Source: Haemonchus contortus | Taxonomy: Eukaryota; Nematoda; Chromadorea; Rhabditida; Trichostrongylidae | Assembly: GCA_000469685.2 (NCBI GenBank) | Contig: LS997562.1 | Coordinates: 41,306,345-41,370,344, forward strand | Direction: 5' to 3' | Length of the DNA stretch: 64,000 bases | Part shown: piece by piece, positions 50,676 through 61,145 of the stretch | How positions within the stretch are numbered: the stretch's first letter is position 1 | How the letters are laid out: every line of letters starts with the position of its first letter | The notes under the pieces: generated by a model | What the model saw: only the letters and a program-made list of their open reading frames with translations | What the model was told of the DNA's origin: nothing | The model's database searches: none | Position numbers and translations under genes: made by a program

Positions 50676-51337
50676 GGCACGGTTCACGATGAAAAAGGTT
50701 ACTGAGTTCTTCCTTTGAGAATACTCAGCGCCCCCCATGGGTGGTAGAAGGGACTCTCTCGCTCCCACAATCTCGGCGCTCAGGGCATAGTGGAAGCCCC
50801 GTTGTTGCCGTAGTTCACGTTCCCGCCTCTCGATCGGTATCACGTTAGACGAGTGTCGAGACAATACAGATTGCTATATTCGTTCTAGGACACACGCACA
50901 ATCAGCTAATCGCCGAGTGATGAGGCGATGTTTTTCTCCCATTCTTTTTTCCTCTGTTTTTCTTTTTGCTGCCGCGATCCCTTCTTTAATTTCCTACACT
51001 TAGAGGCTGAAAAAGGTGAGCTACTTTTGCTGTCACCAGGTTTTTTTTTGTTTATTTACGCTTATAAGTGAATGAATTTTTGCTTACATTGTCTGTTATC
51101 GCACCAGGACCCACACGCGCGCAGTGAAACACACTGTTAGCTCGTCCGAATGCCCCACTCTTCTTCATTTTTCTTGTTTCATTCTCGTCCAGTCCCCTCT
51201 TTAACGGTTTTTCGAAGCCTTTTTCACTTCGGAAACACCGATGCACGCAGTTTCTTCACCTCAGTCGCACTAGTTCCGATATTGTCTTCCATTTTTCATC
51301 ATAATCTGGATTACCCAAAATTATCGTGAACTGTGCC
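50676..51337 (+). mobile_element. 662-bp non-autonomous DNA transposon, copy A
   Basis: The ends form an inverted repeat: GGCACGGTTCACGATGA at the left and TTATCGTGAACTGTGCC at the right. The interior is shared with 54740-55406 over its whole length (CTCAG/TACTCAG block, AATCAGCT..ATCGCCGAGTGATGA, GTTTATTTACGCTTATA, CTCGTCCAG). No transposase frame is visible. The target-site duplication is unclear, with T-rich flank on the left and TTC on the right. The structure fits a MITE-like element mobilised in trans. Confidence 0.8.
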
Positions 51338-52550
51338 TTCAATGTGCAAAGCATTCATATTGATTATTACAGCATTCATCTTGTTTTATTTACTATTTAC
51401 TCACTTATTTATCTATCAATGTATGCTACAAAAGTCGCCATTGAAGCAAAACCACATTTGAATGCAAAATTATCTTTTAATCAGAAGCTCCTAGGCATAG
51501 CAAGTCCTATTTGAACCTCTTCGAACATGAAAAGTCTATAAGTGATTATTTTAAGAGATGAAAATAGAATGGGCAAGCAAGCTAGTAGTTACTTTCTTTT
51601 TTGTTTATTTACTGATGTTATATTGATTATTGTTTATTTTAGTTGTTATATTACTAATTTTTGTGTCATTCGTTTTTATTTTTTTATGTTTCAATTTATA
51701 AATCACCTATTCATATTCATTTTATAAACTAGTTCGTTTGGATGATCCCAATATTTACCTTAGAATCACCATGCTTTTGTCGTCATGGAGAACAATTATA
51801 TACTGTTATAGTTACTACTGTGTTCTTTTTGATTATTATAATTATATTTACCCCTAATTTATGTACATTGTTTTATATTTCATAGGTATGTTGATCTTAC
51901 TTCTATGCTGTATGTAATCATACTGTTGTTATTGATTAATTCTTCTAAAACTGACGATCATTCAAATTTATTTTATTTATTACCAATGCGTTTAATTAGA
52001 GTTTCATTTTCATTTAATGATTGGCCGTTCCACATTTGATTTTATGCTTTATTTCTTCTCAATAATTAGGATGTTTTCTGGGAAATTAACATGCTTGCAT
52101 GGACATTTTTCTTATTGATCTCAAATTACGAACAACAGAGGGATAGATAGTCTCACAGGTTCGTCGAAATATTGGTCCTTTCTGGTCTTTCGAGGTCTGC
52201 ATACACTAGGCGATTGCTCTAGCTGTGAAGGCCTTTCGATAGGCTGATACTCAAGTACTCCCTTTTTATAACAACCTTCAAAGATAAGTTATTTACAAGA
52301 CTCTTTTTCCTTATTCACAAACATTACACGTTATTCATTCTTAACATATGCTGAATATTTGGCGGATTTTGAAAATATCATAGAAGCCCGTTATTGATTT
52401 GGGAACCAATTACAGTCCTGCCTTCGTCTTTTCCTTTGTATTGCTCATGGTTGAATTATTACAATTCATCTTTTTTGCCGTGTTTCCAGAGACTGAAGAT
52501 CGATTGGTCGTGGAATTGGCCAAAAATTGAAATTTTCCACTTTTTTTCAG
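51338..52550. other. AT-rich DNA before the first resolved exon of the membrane protein gene
   Basis: Searched on the plus strand for a signal-peptide exon ending in phase 1. Short hydrophobic frames exist (for example at about 52091 and 52449), but none ends at an acceptable GT donor. Confidence 0.5.
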
Positions 52551-53829
52551 AGCATAAAATGGGCAATGCGTTATATACCGACCAGGGAGTCTGCTATGAC
52601 ACAGTGGAATATTGTGAGTTTGATATTTATTATTTTGTTTGTTTACCGTCGGTGTATTTATTTGAAATTGCATATTTGTTTACTCACCCATTTACCTCTC
52701 TACCAATCAGCCCCAATAATTTTTAAAGAATTCGCTAGATTTTTTTCTAGACAAATAGCAAGTATATTATGATTGCTCACGACCTGACCCTCTTACCGAG
52801 GAAATTCCTCCACTCAAGCTTAAAAGGGGGAGCTTTGGGGTGGACAAGCTATATTCTTCATCCTGCCTTCCTAGCCTGGGCTCAGAAAGGAAAGCCATGA
52901 AAGGGCAGATGTTATGTGCAGTCGACTATCTCCTTCTCCTCTCCTGAAGAACGCGTCCACTTATTTTTCGCTCTGAGTTGTTTGGTCCTTAATCGAGTCT
53001 TAGGATCCCTGAAAGATTTGTGGTTTTGGCCTGAGCGGCTATCGATCGATTCAAATTCTCGAGACGAAGAACTGGGAACGCTTAGGAACTTATTCTGCAC
53101 TATCACCAGGTAGTTGACCATAGATTTTAAGGCAAATCCATGTGCCCAAATGGTGAGTGTGTGTACGCAGACAAATGTAATGGTGCCGAGAGGAAATATA
53201 CGTGTCTACCGTTTGATTTCCGATTCGTCACGTGAGTTTCACACTATTTTTCTTTTATTTATTCTCATCCCGGATAGTGATACGTATCCGTCGGGGTAAG
53301 TGTGGAAAAAACTGGTAGTGACAAATGGCTTAGAAAGTCGTCATAATGATAATATGTACAGATTAGTGTGAAACAGGGGCTCTCCACAAGCTACGATCGG
53401 GGTAACGGCATTCGTCTCCTGTGGACTATGAGCAAGATAAAGCTAGAAGTGGTTCATTTCACAAGTAGAAAGATGATGAAGATAGAGGAGGCGGGATTAT
53501 TGACGTAGCGCAGCGCTACCGCGCGCGTCGCAGACCTGTCACCTCTGGAGAATTATCGACCAGTTCAAAATTGGAAGTGTGCTTATATTAAGAAATGAAA
53601 TGATAATAATTCAAATACCAGGTGGCTGATGTTCGGTTGTTTCGTGATAGTTTTGCTAGTATGTTCCTCGTTGGTCGCCTGCTATGTATGTCGAGCTATC
53701 CGGGCCTCACTACGATGGCAAACCGCCCATACTCCACATCATGAAGTCGTATTCAACAATCCCGGACGTATACATCATATCGAAATGGACAGCGGTCGTC
53801 ATAAAATCGTACCGACTCAGCGGCGTTGA
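52551..53829 (+). CDS. Cysteine-rich single-pass membrane protein, 3' exons (unrecognised family)
   Basis: Four exons, 52551-52613, 53132-53231, 53278-53295 and 53622-53829 (TGA 53827-53829), join in one frame with AG/GT at every internal junction. Counted from the ATG at 52559 this gives 126 residues. The ectodomain has six cysteines in the order C-x6-C-x3-C-x4-C-x5-C-x8-C, including CPNGECVYADKC. A strong membrane span (about residues 59-82) follows and itself contains Cys-rich ends (CSSLVACYVC), possible palmitoylation sites. A basic, His-rich tail ends in PTQRR. The first exon starts in phase 1 with an open frame before the ATG, so an upstream signal-peptide exon is likely but was not found back to 48 kb. 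The family is not recognised. A small surface receptor or adaptor is possible, but function is unknown. Confidence 0.72.
53278..53295 (+). CDS. 18-nt microexon of the cysteine-rich membrane protein gene
   Basis: It is bounded by GGATAG and GGGTAAGTG and contributes T|DTYPS|G between the ectodomain and the membrane span. Skipping it would keep the frame and remove six residues. It is needed for nothing except length, so the call rests on good splice sites and phase (2 to 1 to 2). Confidence 0.6.
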
Positions 53830-54739
53830 AGTTTTTACGCTCGTTGTCTCTCTCCCACACTATCTAACTCTCCCTATTTGCCTCTTTTCTGCCCCTCTTT
53901 GCCTGTTCGTTAGCCATATCTTCACCATAACCTTCTCATTATCTGTCTGCTTTTCAATTTTCAATGTAAAGGGTCAAAAATTCCTGCGATTTCGTCTTGT
54001 TCATTGCCTTACATAACTGTGACTTCACGACTGACTGTTTTGTTTAGAATTGTACAGCCTTACTAAATATATGCAGATGTATTTTGATTCTGTCTGTTCC
54101 ATTTTGAGGTGTAACATTGTAAGTTTTTATATCAGTTTTGTATCAAACCCTCGATCGATGAATTCTCCCGAAAATTCTTCGTGAAAATCTGAAGTTTGTG
54201 GATGGATCTGTCTTACTGACAGTTGATACGTGTGATTTTTTTCGTTCGTTAGTTTTGCAGAAGAACAAGCACCTAGGAAATGAGCACAACGGGTGGAGCA
54301 TGCTCACACAAAGCGGACCACCTTGTAATCCGTTGCTCTGGGGCCTACCCACTAATGGACGCTAGCAAACCGGGAGCAGCCTTAACGGTATTCGTCAAGA
54401 AGCGCTCTTTTACAACGCTAAGCGCTAGAGGGCAGGCCGATTCTGCGAGCTCATAAGGTGGCAGAGAAAAAGTTTTTTCATACTGAGCCTTAGGACAGAA
54501 GGAGTGGGTTCAGAAGGAGAAGCTGTGATGCCTTGGCAAAACGGCAGAAGTGTGCCACCGACTGCGGGGTGGGTGAGTCAATGAAATGCTCAGTTCTTAC
54601 CTGATCCCAGTTTTCTGCTCGAGAAAATCTTCTCACCCACACCATGCTTTTCCCCTACTCGGGCTCAGGTAAAGACTGTATTCCTTCGGGTAAGAAAATC
54701 CTCGGAGCTATGACCTGAGCACAAGTAAGGTTACTCAAA

Positions 54740-55406
54740 GGCACGGTTCACGATAAAAATGGTTACTGAGTCTTTCCTTTAGGAATACTCAGTGACCCCC
54801 ATGGATGGTAAAAGGGTCCCTGTCGCTCCCACAATCTCGACGTCCAGGGCATAGTGGAAGCCCTGTTGCCTTCTTGATTCACTTTCCCGCCACTTGAACG
54901 ATGTCACGTCAGACGAGTGTTGAGGCAGTACAGATTGCGAATATTCGTTCTAACCATAAGACCCACATGCAATCAGCTGATCGCCGAGTGATGAAGCGAT
55001 CTTTTTCTCCCATTCTTTTTTCGTCCGTTAGTCTTTTTGCTGCCGCGATCTCTTTTTTTAGTTTCCTACCCCCGAAGGCTGAGAAAGGTGAGCCATTTTG
55101 GCTGAAACTAAGCCTTTTTGTTTACTTATGCTTATAGGCGGATGAATTTTCGCTTACCGTAGTCAGATATTTGCACCAGGACCCACACGTACGCAATGAC
55201 GCGTTGTGCGTAGCTCGTCCAAACGCCCCACTTCATTTTCCTGGTCTCATTCTCGTCCAGCCCCCTTCTTAACGGGTTTTCGAAGCCTTTTTTCACTGTG
55301 GAAACACCGATTCACGCAGTTTCTTCACCTTCATCGCACTATTTTTGATCGTGTCTTCCACTTTTCATCATAATCTGGATTACCCAAAATTATCGTGAAC
55401 TATTCC
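54740..55406 (+). mobile_element. 667-bp non-autonomous DNA transposon, copy B
   Basis: Same family and orientation as the copy at 50676-51337. The left end is GGCACGGTTCACGATAA and the right end is TTATCGTGAAC followed by TATTCC, so the last six bases of the right terminal repeat have diverged. It is collinear across the whole element, with a few small indels. It lies just downstream of the cysteine-rich membrane protein gene. Confidence 0.8.
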
Positions 55407-57097
55407 TTTATCGCCAGTGTGCTCCACGCTCTAAGCGCTCATTGTTGGTTAACAGCGCCCTCCCCTATCCCAGCTACGTTTTCACCGAAATTCCATTCTA
55501 AATTCTAAAGTTTAATTTTATCTTATATTTAGCAACATATTGGCGAGAACCCCCCCCCCCCCCCCCAGCCCCCTTCCCCAATGAAATTTGAAGATAGGAG
55601 CAATCGAAGAGGGATTCAAGCCGAAGATGATGAAAGTATTGTTGTCAAGGTGGTGCAAAGGTAGAAAACAGCTCAAAAATAGTTGATGATGTATCATCGC
55701 TAAATAGGAAAGTCAATCAATCAAACCGGGCGACGAAGGGTGTTAAAGTTCCGGTCACCTATTGACAGACCACCTATTGACCACCTCAGCATGTTCCCTT
55801 TGACGGGGTGAATTCAATGTACATGAGATTTCTACAAGATCTAGTAAGGGCTAGGTGCTAGTAATACATCTTTACTCAGGGTATTACTTAACACTTCTCA
55901 GTTTTAAGCTCAAATACAGCATGAAAAATGATACACCGAGCTCGTGACCTACCGCAATCGTCATATCAATATCGATATCGACACGGGCGGTATCGGAATC
56001 GTCCATTATCTTTTCCGTCCCATGGCTCGATGGCGTAGTACGGTACTGCTATTCAACTAATTCAACTAATTGGATTAATTGGAAATCGCCAACAGGACAG
56101 TAGAAGAAAGCCTAATCAGAAATTCAAATTCCAAAGCTTCTCCGGCAAGCTGGAGGTAAGTTTGAAGTGTTTTCATGACAAATTTTTTTAATCTTTATTT
56201 CGTGAATAGGTTCATTTTTTTGTATATTGTGTTAGTTTCGGGAGACTGTTCCTAGCCAGACAAATATGCAGTTTCTGTCTGAGCTTCAAGGGAAGTAGCA
56301 CCAGGAGGGTGAGGTGATTACCTGGCAGGAACAAGAAGCTACGATGAGGAGTAAGAAATGAGTACTTAATTGACCCATCGACCCTGGTGCTCCTTCCCTC
56401 ATAAGTCATAGGTGCGAAACTGTTTACTTATACCTTCTATGTAACACTCCTAAACACAGGTGAACAGTATGTGGTAGCCGACTTCGCTGAAAAAAGAGCT
56501 ATGGCCTTTTTACACATTTCCTTGGAATGTCAGACTTTTGCTGGATTAATCCAGTTCGTGTTGGCACAGACGTATTTCACCGGCACAAGGGAAACGATTT
56601 GTAGATAATTTTGAAGGAAACGAAATCTCATTTCTGCGTTCGTTCTTTATACCTGCCTAAGTGCCCAGAATTTACTCAATCAATGCTATTGATTAGCAAC
56701 CTAATGGAAATTCATTCATCGAATATGTAGCTGCAGATTTTGAGGAGTAATTTATATTCATTTATTAAGAAGTTATAGTTAGGGATGCTTAGGTAGACGA
56801 GAAAAAACGGCAATCGCCGTAAAAAGTAATGGTTGGGGCTCCGGGTTTGTTGAAAGCGGCTCCATTGACTACCGCCTCAAATGGATTGGCATGGGACATT
56901 TTCAAAGAGTGCGCGTTGTGTCTTTGCTTCAGAATCCCAGACCAGCGAGCTCTTCCTCGTAACGAGTGGATCTCTCGAAATCAATCACATTACATGACCC
57001 CAATCCACGATCCGGTATTCATGTTTTCTGTTCGATGAAAGTTCATCCTTCAAGAATTTAGCAAAACAGCAACAGTTCAAGTCGCTGTGTTAGGGGA
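55407..57097. other. Repeat-rich intergenic DNA
   Basis: Contains a run of about 18 C near 55549-55566 and no gene. A plus-strand frame at 56829-57038 (69 codons) is unrecognised. Confidence 0.5.
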
Positions 57098-57330
57098 CTG
57101 CGCTGAAGCAATACATTATACCCATGGGAATGCCATCGCGTGACAGGTGTCATTTCTCGTATGATGTAAGATGGATTTTTGGTCGTTATTTTCGGTTTAC
57201 TTGTTGAAACCACTGGGGGAACTTATCGGATAAAGTTGTCGGGTGTTCAGAATCCTTATTTTGTGGCCGAACTGTTTCAGAATAATCAAACTCGTCTTTG
57301 TGGGGCGATTGTCACTTACGTTGTTTCGAG
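57098..57330 (+). repeat. Dispersed head repeat, copy 1
   Basis: Collinear with 60933-61145. Shared blocks are ATGATGTAAG/A, ATTTTTGG.CG.TATTTTCGG.TTACT, GGAACTTATCGGAT, and TTTTGTGGCCGAACTGTTTC against TTTTGGCCGAAATGTTTC. No convincing coding frame. Confidence 0.7.
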
Positions 57331-57470
57331 AAATTTGATTACCTAATGTTCGTGTGGGTGTTGCTTTTATGGAATATGCGCATGTGGGCTAGAAATGTTG
57401 AACTATATCAATGGAAAGGGTGTGAGATTCACTGAAATAGGGATAGCCGAGTGTCAAGAATAGGCGACAT

Positions 57471-57528
57471 AGATCGAAACAGTGGCCTACCAGATTGTCT
57501 ACATTCTAGTAGGCCATTGTTTCAATCT
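57471..57528. repeat. Short hairpin, 15-bp core stem
   Basis: GAAACAGTGGCCTAC (57476-57490) pairs with GTAGGCCATTGTTTC (57509-57523) with one G-T wobble. Four more pairs (AGAT/ATCT) lie outside a small internal mismatch. The loop is 18 bases. Confidence 0.8.
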
Positions 57529-57584
57529 GTGACGAGGAAAAGCCATCTCTGAAAAAAAGACGTTTTCAAAATCAGTTTCAGGTT

Positions 57585-57659
57585 GGCAGGCCGACTAGTT
57601 GAGAATTCTAGTCACAGCAAACATGGTTGAGTCTAGAAATCTCAACGAGTTGGCCTGCC
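57585..57659. ncRNA. 75-nt hairpin with pre-miRNA-like geometry
   Basis: A 27-base arm (57585-57611, GGCAGGCCGACTAGTTGAG...) pairs with 57633-57659 through two mismatches and one G-T wobble around a 21-base loop. Stem length and loop fit a microRNA precursor, but a miniature fold-back repeat is equally possible, since this is repeat-rich DNA beside a LINE relic. Typed as ncRNA only as a candidate. Confidence 0.3.
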
Positions 57660-57749
57660 TAATCTCAGAGGAAATCGGTCACAATACCAGAACATTACCA
57701 AAATTTGGCGATCAGAATCTCTGTGCGAATTGGGAGATAGCGACTGCTA

Positions 57750-59230
57750 GTGACTGGTGAACGACCTCGGTTGAGGAGTTCGAATGTAATCACCGACTAC
57801 TCGATCGCTAACTGGAAAATCTTCAGAAGTTGTTCCTATAAGATACGAGAACATCACGTCCTATATCTCCGAGCGACGCGCTGGAAAGGAGCAAGGGTAG
57901 AGGATTTGGGGAGGGTTTCCAGGTCTACTACAGCGAAGTTAGAACACCGAGCAGCGTGGTCATAGCAACTACTAAACCCCTCGAGGACTTCGATTATGCT
58001 GACAGCAGGATGAGCGATCAATGAAGGACCGGATCTGGAGAGAGTTCATAGAGGCAGAGGAATAATAGTCAGGAACGAGGAGTGAAGTGATTTCTCCGGT
58101 TTAGCCACAGTACACGACCTTACAATCTGCAGGGGTATCATTTTTGAAAAAAAAGGATCGTCAGAATACACTAAAGGCAAAGGAGAGGCAAACAGAAATC
58201 GGCGTATGCCGAAGGAGGTGGTTCCTGAAAACTGTGTAAGGATGTTAAGGGCGATGAAGTGGCTCCGCAGCATAGATCTTCGATGCGAACGCAGCTGCTA
58301 ACGCAACGCATGGAAATCGCTCGGTGAGCATGTGGTTAGGTGGCTCATCTGGTTTCTAACCTCTGCTGTGCTGTGGCTGCTGACGGAAGGATCTTGATGC
58401 GTGAAGAAGCAGTACTATCGTTCCCATCAGCAAGTATAAGTGCATCGACTACAGTGGAATTAGGTTGTTCGCGCAAATTATGAAACTGTAGGGCGCTTGG
58501 TCAACTCAAGGTTGAGGGCTCAAGAATCTAGAAATGTTTCGACAACTATGGGATCTGGGAAGAAAGCATACTCTCTCCGGAAATGCATGGAAAGAGTACA
58601 AGATCTCCAATACTTGGAATTCTTCAATCTGAACAAGGTGCTTCACCTCCTAGAATGTCACTTACTCTTGAGAGCTCCTAAAGGCTCCTAAGCTTCGCAA
58701 GACTATTGATTGTAGATTGTAAGAGACGTCAGTGACAGGAGTCATTTCTTCTCTATTAAGAGTGGACGTCGTCGTCAGAAAATTCACGGATGGGTCACTG
58801 AAAACCACAGCAACAAACCAAACTTCTCTAATATCATCGCAACGACGGCACTGGAAGAGGAACATCTTCATCGCAATTGCAAAAATAGCTTAACGCTCTG
58901 CCTTCGGTCAAACGCGAAATATAAGCGCCGAGATATACATATACATATGTACATATGTACCTAGTCGCACATATAGCGAAAGCCATGCTGTGAAGGCTCA
59001 AGTAAACACATCATTGACGGAATGAAGATAATCTGCTGGTATCCTTTCCCACCGACGGTACCCCAGAATGGTCATATGAAAAGTGTGCAAAGCTGTAGTT
59101 AAGTCTACGATGCTTCGCGGCAGCGAGTGCAGGTTTGTAAGTAGGGAGCATGAAATCTAACTTCATTGTGTTCAAATGAAGCTACTCAGAAGGATTTGCC
59201 TTTGAACGCGAGTGGAAAAAGGATCGGAAT
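57750..59230 (+). pseudogene. Decayed RTE-type non-LTR retrotransposon (LINE) ORF2
   Basis: Fragments of an RTE-like ORF2 appear in the right order on the plus strand. Around 57860-57930 the endonuclease start reads RATRWKGARVEDLG, like the conserved Q-E-T-R-W-K-G block. At 58429-58490 a reverse-transcriptase block reads KCIDYSGIRLFAQIMK, like the CSNYRGI motif. At 59090-59210 the C-terminal block reads MLRGSEC followed by EHE and MKLLRR, like the YGSEC...EHE...MKMLRW region. Frames are broken by stops and shifts, and the distance between first and last block is roughly half that of an intact element. The copy is dead. Confidence 0.7.
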
Positions 59231-59473
59231 AGAGGACGAGTGCTGAGAAGACTGCAGAGCCACAGAATCACGCCATGCAAAATCTTTGTAGTCCGAAGCT
59301 CAGTTGGAGCGAATACGTGAAGCCCAAGATAAAATTGAGAGGTGTGATCAACAAGGGTCAATCAAGGCAGAGCCGTGGTTGGAAGGAACTGGCGATAATT
59401 CACAACAAAACCGGATCGTGCGAATTAGCGGGATTATCGTCAATGAGAAGAAGTAGAGTAAGTCTTTGCGAAC

Positions 59474-60087
59474 TAGAAGAAGCAAGAAGAAAAAAAGAGG
59501 ACGGAAGAAGAGGAATGGTGAAGAAAGAAGGAAAAGATGAAGGAAGAAGAAGGAAGAAAAATAAGAAGAGGAAGGAAGGAAGAAGAAAAAAGGAAGAAGA
59601 GGAGAGAAGAAGATGAAAGCATCAGAGAATAGAGGTAAGTAGAATGAAAAAAAGGAAGAAAGGAAGAGAGAAGGAAAAAAGGAAAGAAGAAAGAAAAGGG
59701 ACAAACAACATTGAAGGAAAAAAAGGAAGAGGAAAAGAGAAAAAGGAGAAAACTGGAAATGAAAAAAAATGGAAGAATAAGCAAGGAAAGGAAGGAGAAA
59801 AGATAAGAATGAAGAAGAATGAAGAGGAAGGAAGAACATTGAAAAGTGGAAAAAATAGGAAGAGGAAAGAAGAAGAAGAAATAAGAGGAAAAGGGAAGGA
59901 AACGACCGAAAGAGGAGGAAGAACGAAAAAGAAGGAAAGAGAAAGGAAAGAAGGGAAAGGAAAAATGGAAGAAAAACAGGCAAAAAAGAATGAAGAAAAA
60001 CGAATAAAAGGAAAGGGGATGGAAGAGAACAGATTAAAGGAAAAAAAGAAGAAGGAAGAAGAGAGGGAAAGGGAAGGGTGTGCTGAG
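59474..60087 (+). repeat. Purine-only (GA-rich) tract 1
   Basis: About 600 bases almost without C or T on the plus strand, an irregular mixture of GAA, GGAAG and AAAAGG. The long open frames on both strands (Lys/Glu on plus, Phe/Ser/Leu on minus) are composition artefacts. Such mirror-rich purine DNA can form triplexes. Confidence 0.95.
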
Positions 60088-60318
60088 AAGTCATAAAAGC
60101 TACATCTCTGAAGGGTTGCCCACCCCCCTTTAGGGAATCGCATATTTTGTTCACCTTTGGCTTTACTTGGAAATCGGGAAATCAGAGATGCGGAACTTTA
60201 CTTGTGTTACTGATGTTCACCTGCCTCTCAGATAGCGATGAAGCAAATCTGTGGTATTTGCTGGATGGACGGTCTAATCGCTCAGTTACCTGATGTGGTG
60301 TCTTCATAGGTGCATTAG

Positions 60319-60387
60319 CGTGGCGCGCACCGTTGTCCCGCTAGGAAGGGACAGTATGCTGCAGAGCGAGTAGACGCTACGTGGCCA
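60319..60387 (+). repeat. GC-rich dispersed repeat, copy 2
   Basis: Same block order as 37348-37412 (GGCGCGCACCGTTGTCCCGC, then AGGAAGGGACAGTATGC, then GCAGAGCGAGTAGACGCTAC). It lies between purine tract 1 and head repeat copy 2. Confidence 0.55.
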
Positions 60388-60932
60388 CGCTTCGCCACGG
60401 ATTTTGACCAGTTCCTGTCATTCGGCACCTATTTCCTGTCATTTGTCAAAAGTGGTACTATTTTGTCGCAGTCAACCTGACCACGTAAGGAAGGATGGAT
60501 TGGGCGCAGCAGCACCTCCAAGAAGATGCGGAGGTTTGGATGACGCGTTATGAGGCTGAACATGAACCTATGTGATTCATATGGGGAGCTTGGCTCTGGT
60601 CGAGCAATCGCCAGATGTAGGAGCAGCACCAATCCGAGGTAGCTGGCGTGGACATCGGGGCCGTAAGGCCTGCTATGCTCGCGTGACAGAGTGTGCGGAA
60701 TCGCGGCCGCCATCTTGAGCGATTTACCGATGCAACGAGCGCTTGGCAAGACGGCCGAACAGCGCGACTCCCGGATATTAGAACAAAGTCTGCTCTTTTC
60801 CAGAATACCTAGATCGAAATAGTTTTTATACAATCTCGTAAGCATATGCTTCATCTTCTTGTAGAGATCATCTTTTAAAGTTAAGCAGTACAGCACCAAT
60901 ACCAAGAGCTTTAGTAGTACACCGCGCTACAA

Positions 60933-61145
60933 CAATTTGTACATTACACTCAGGGTAATTCCATCATGCGATAGGCGTCTTTCCATGAATGATGTAAAGT
61001 AAATTTTTGGCGGTCATTTTCGGATTACTGTTAGATAAACATCTTCTCGAACTTGTCGGATGATCAGCTGAATGGCTTTATTTTGGCCGAAATGTTTCGA
61101 AATCGAAGGACCCATCTTTGCCATGTGGGTGCCGGTTGCCATCGA
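60933..61145 (+). repeat. Dispersed head repeat, copy 2
   Basis: Second copy of the 57098-57330 repeat, same orientation, start-to-start distance about 3.8 kb, diverged by scattered substitutions. Confidence 0.7.

Noticed and set aside
56829..57038. 69-codon plus frame with a Cys-rich centre
   Set aside because: No start context, splice partner or family resemblance. It lies in repeat-rich DNA.
59348..60154. Long open frames on both strands (268, 173 and 150 codons) in the GA tract
   Set aside because: They translate to Lys/Glu/Arg or Phe/Ser/Leu low-complexity sequence caused by the absence of pyrimidines on one strand. There are no domains or splice structure.
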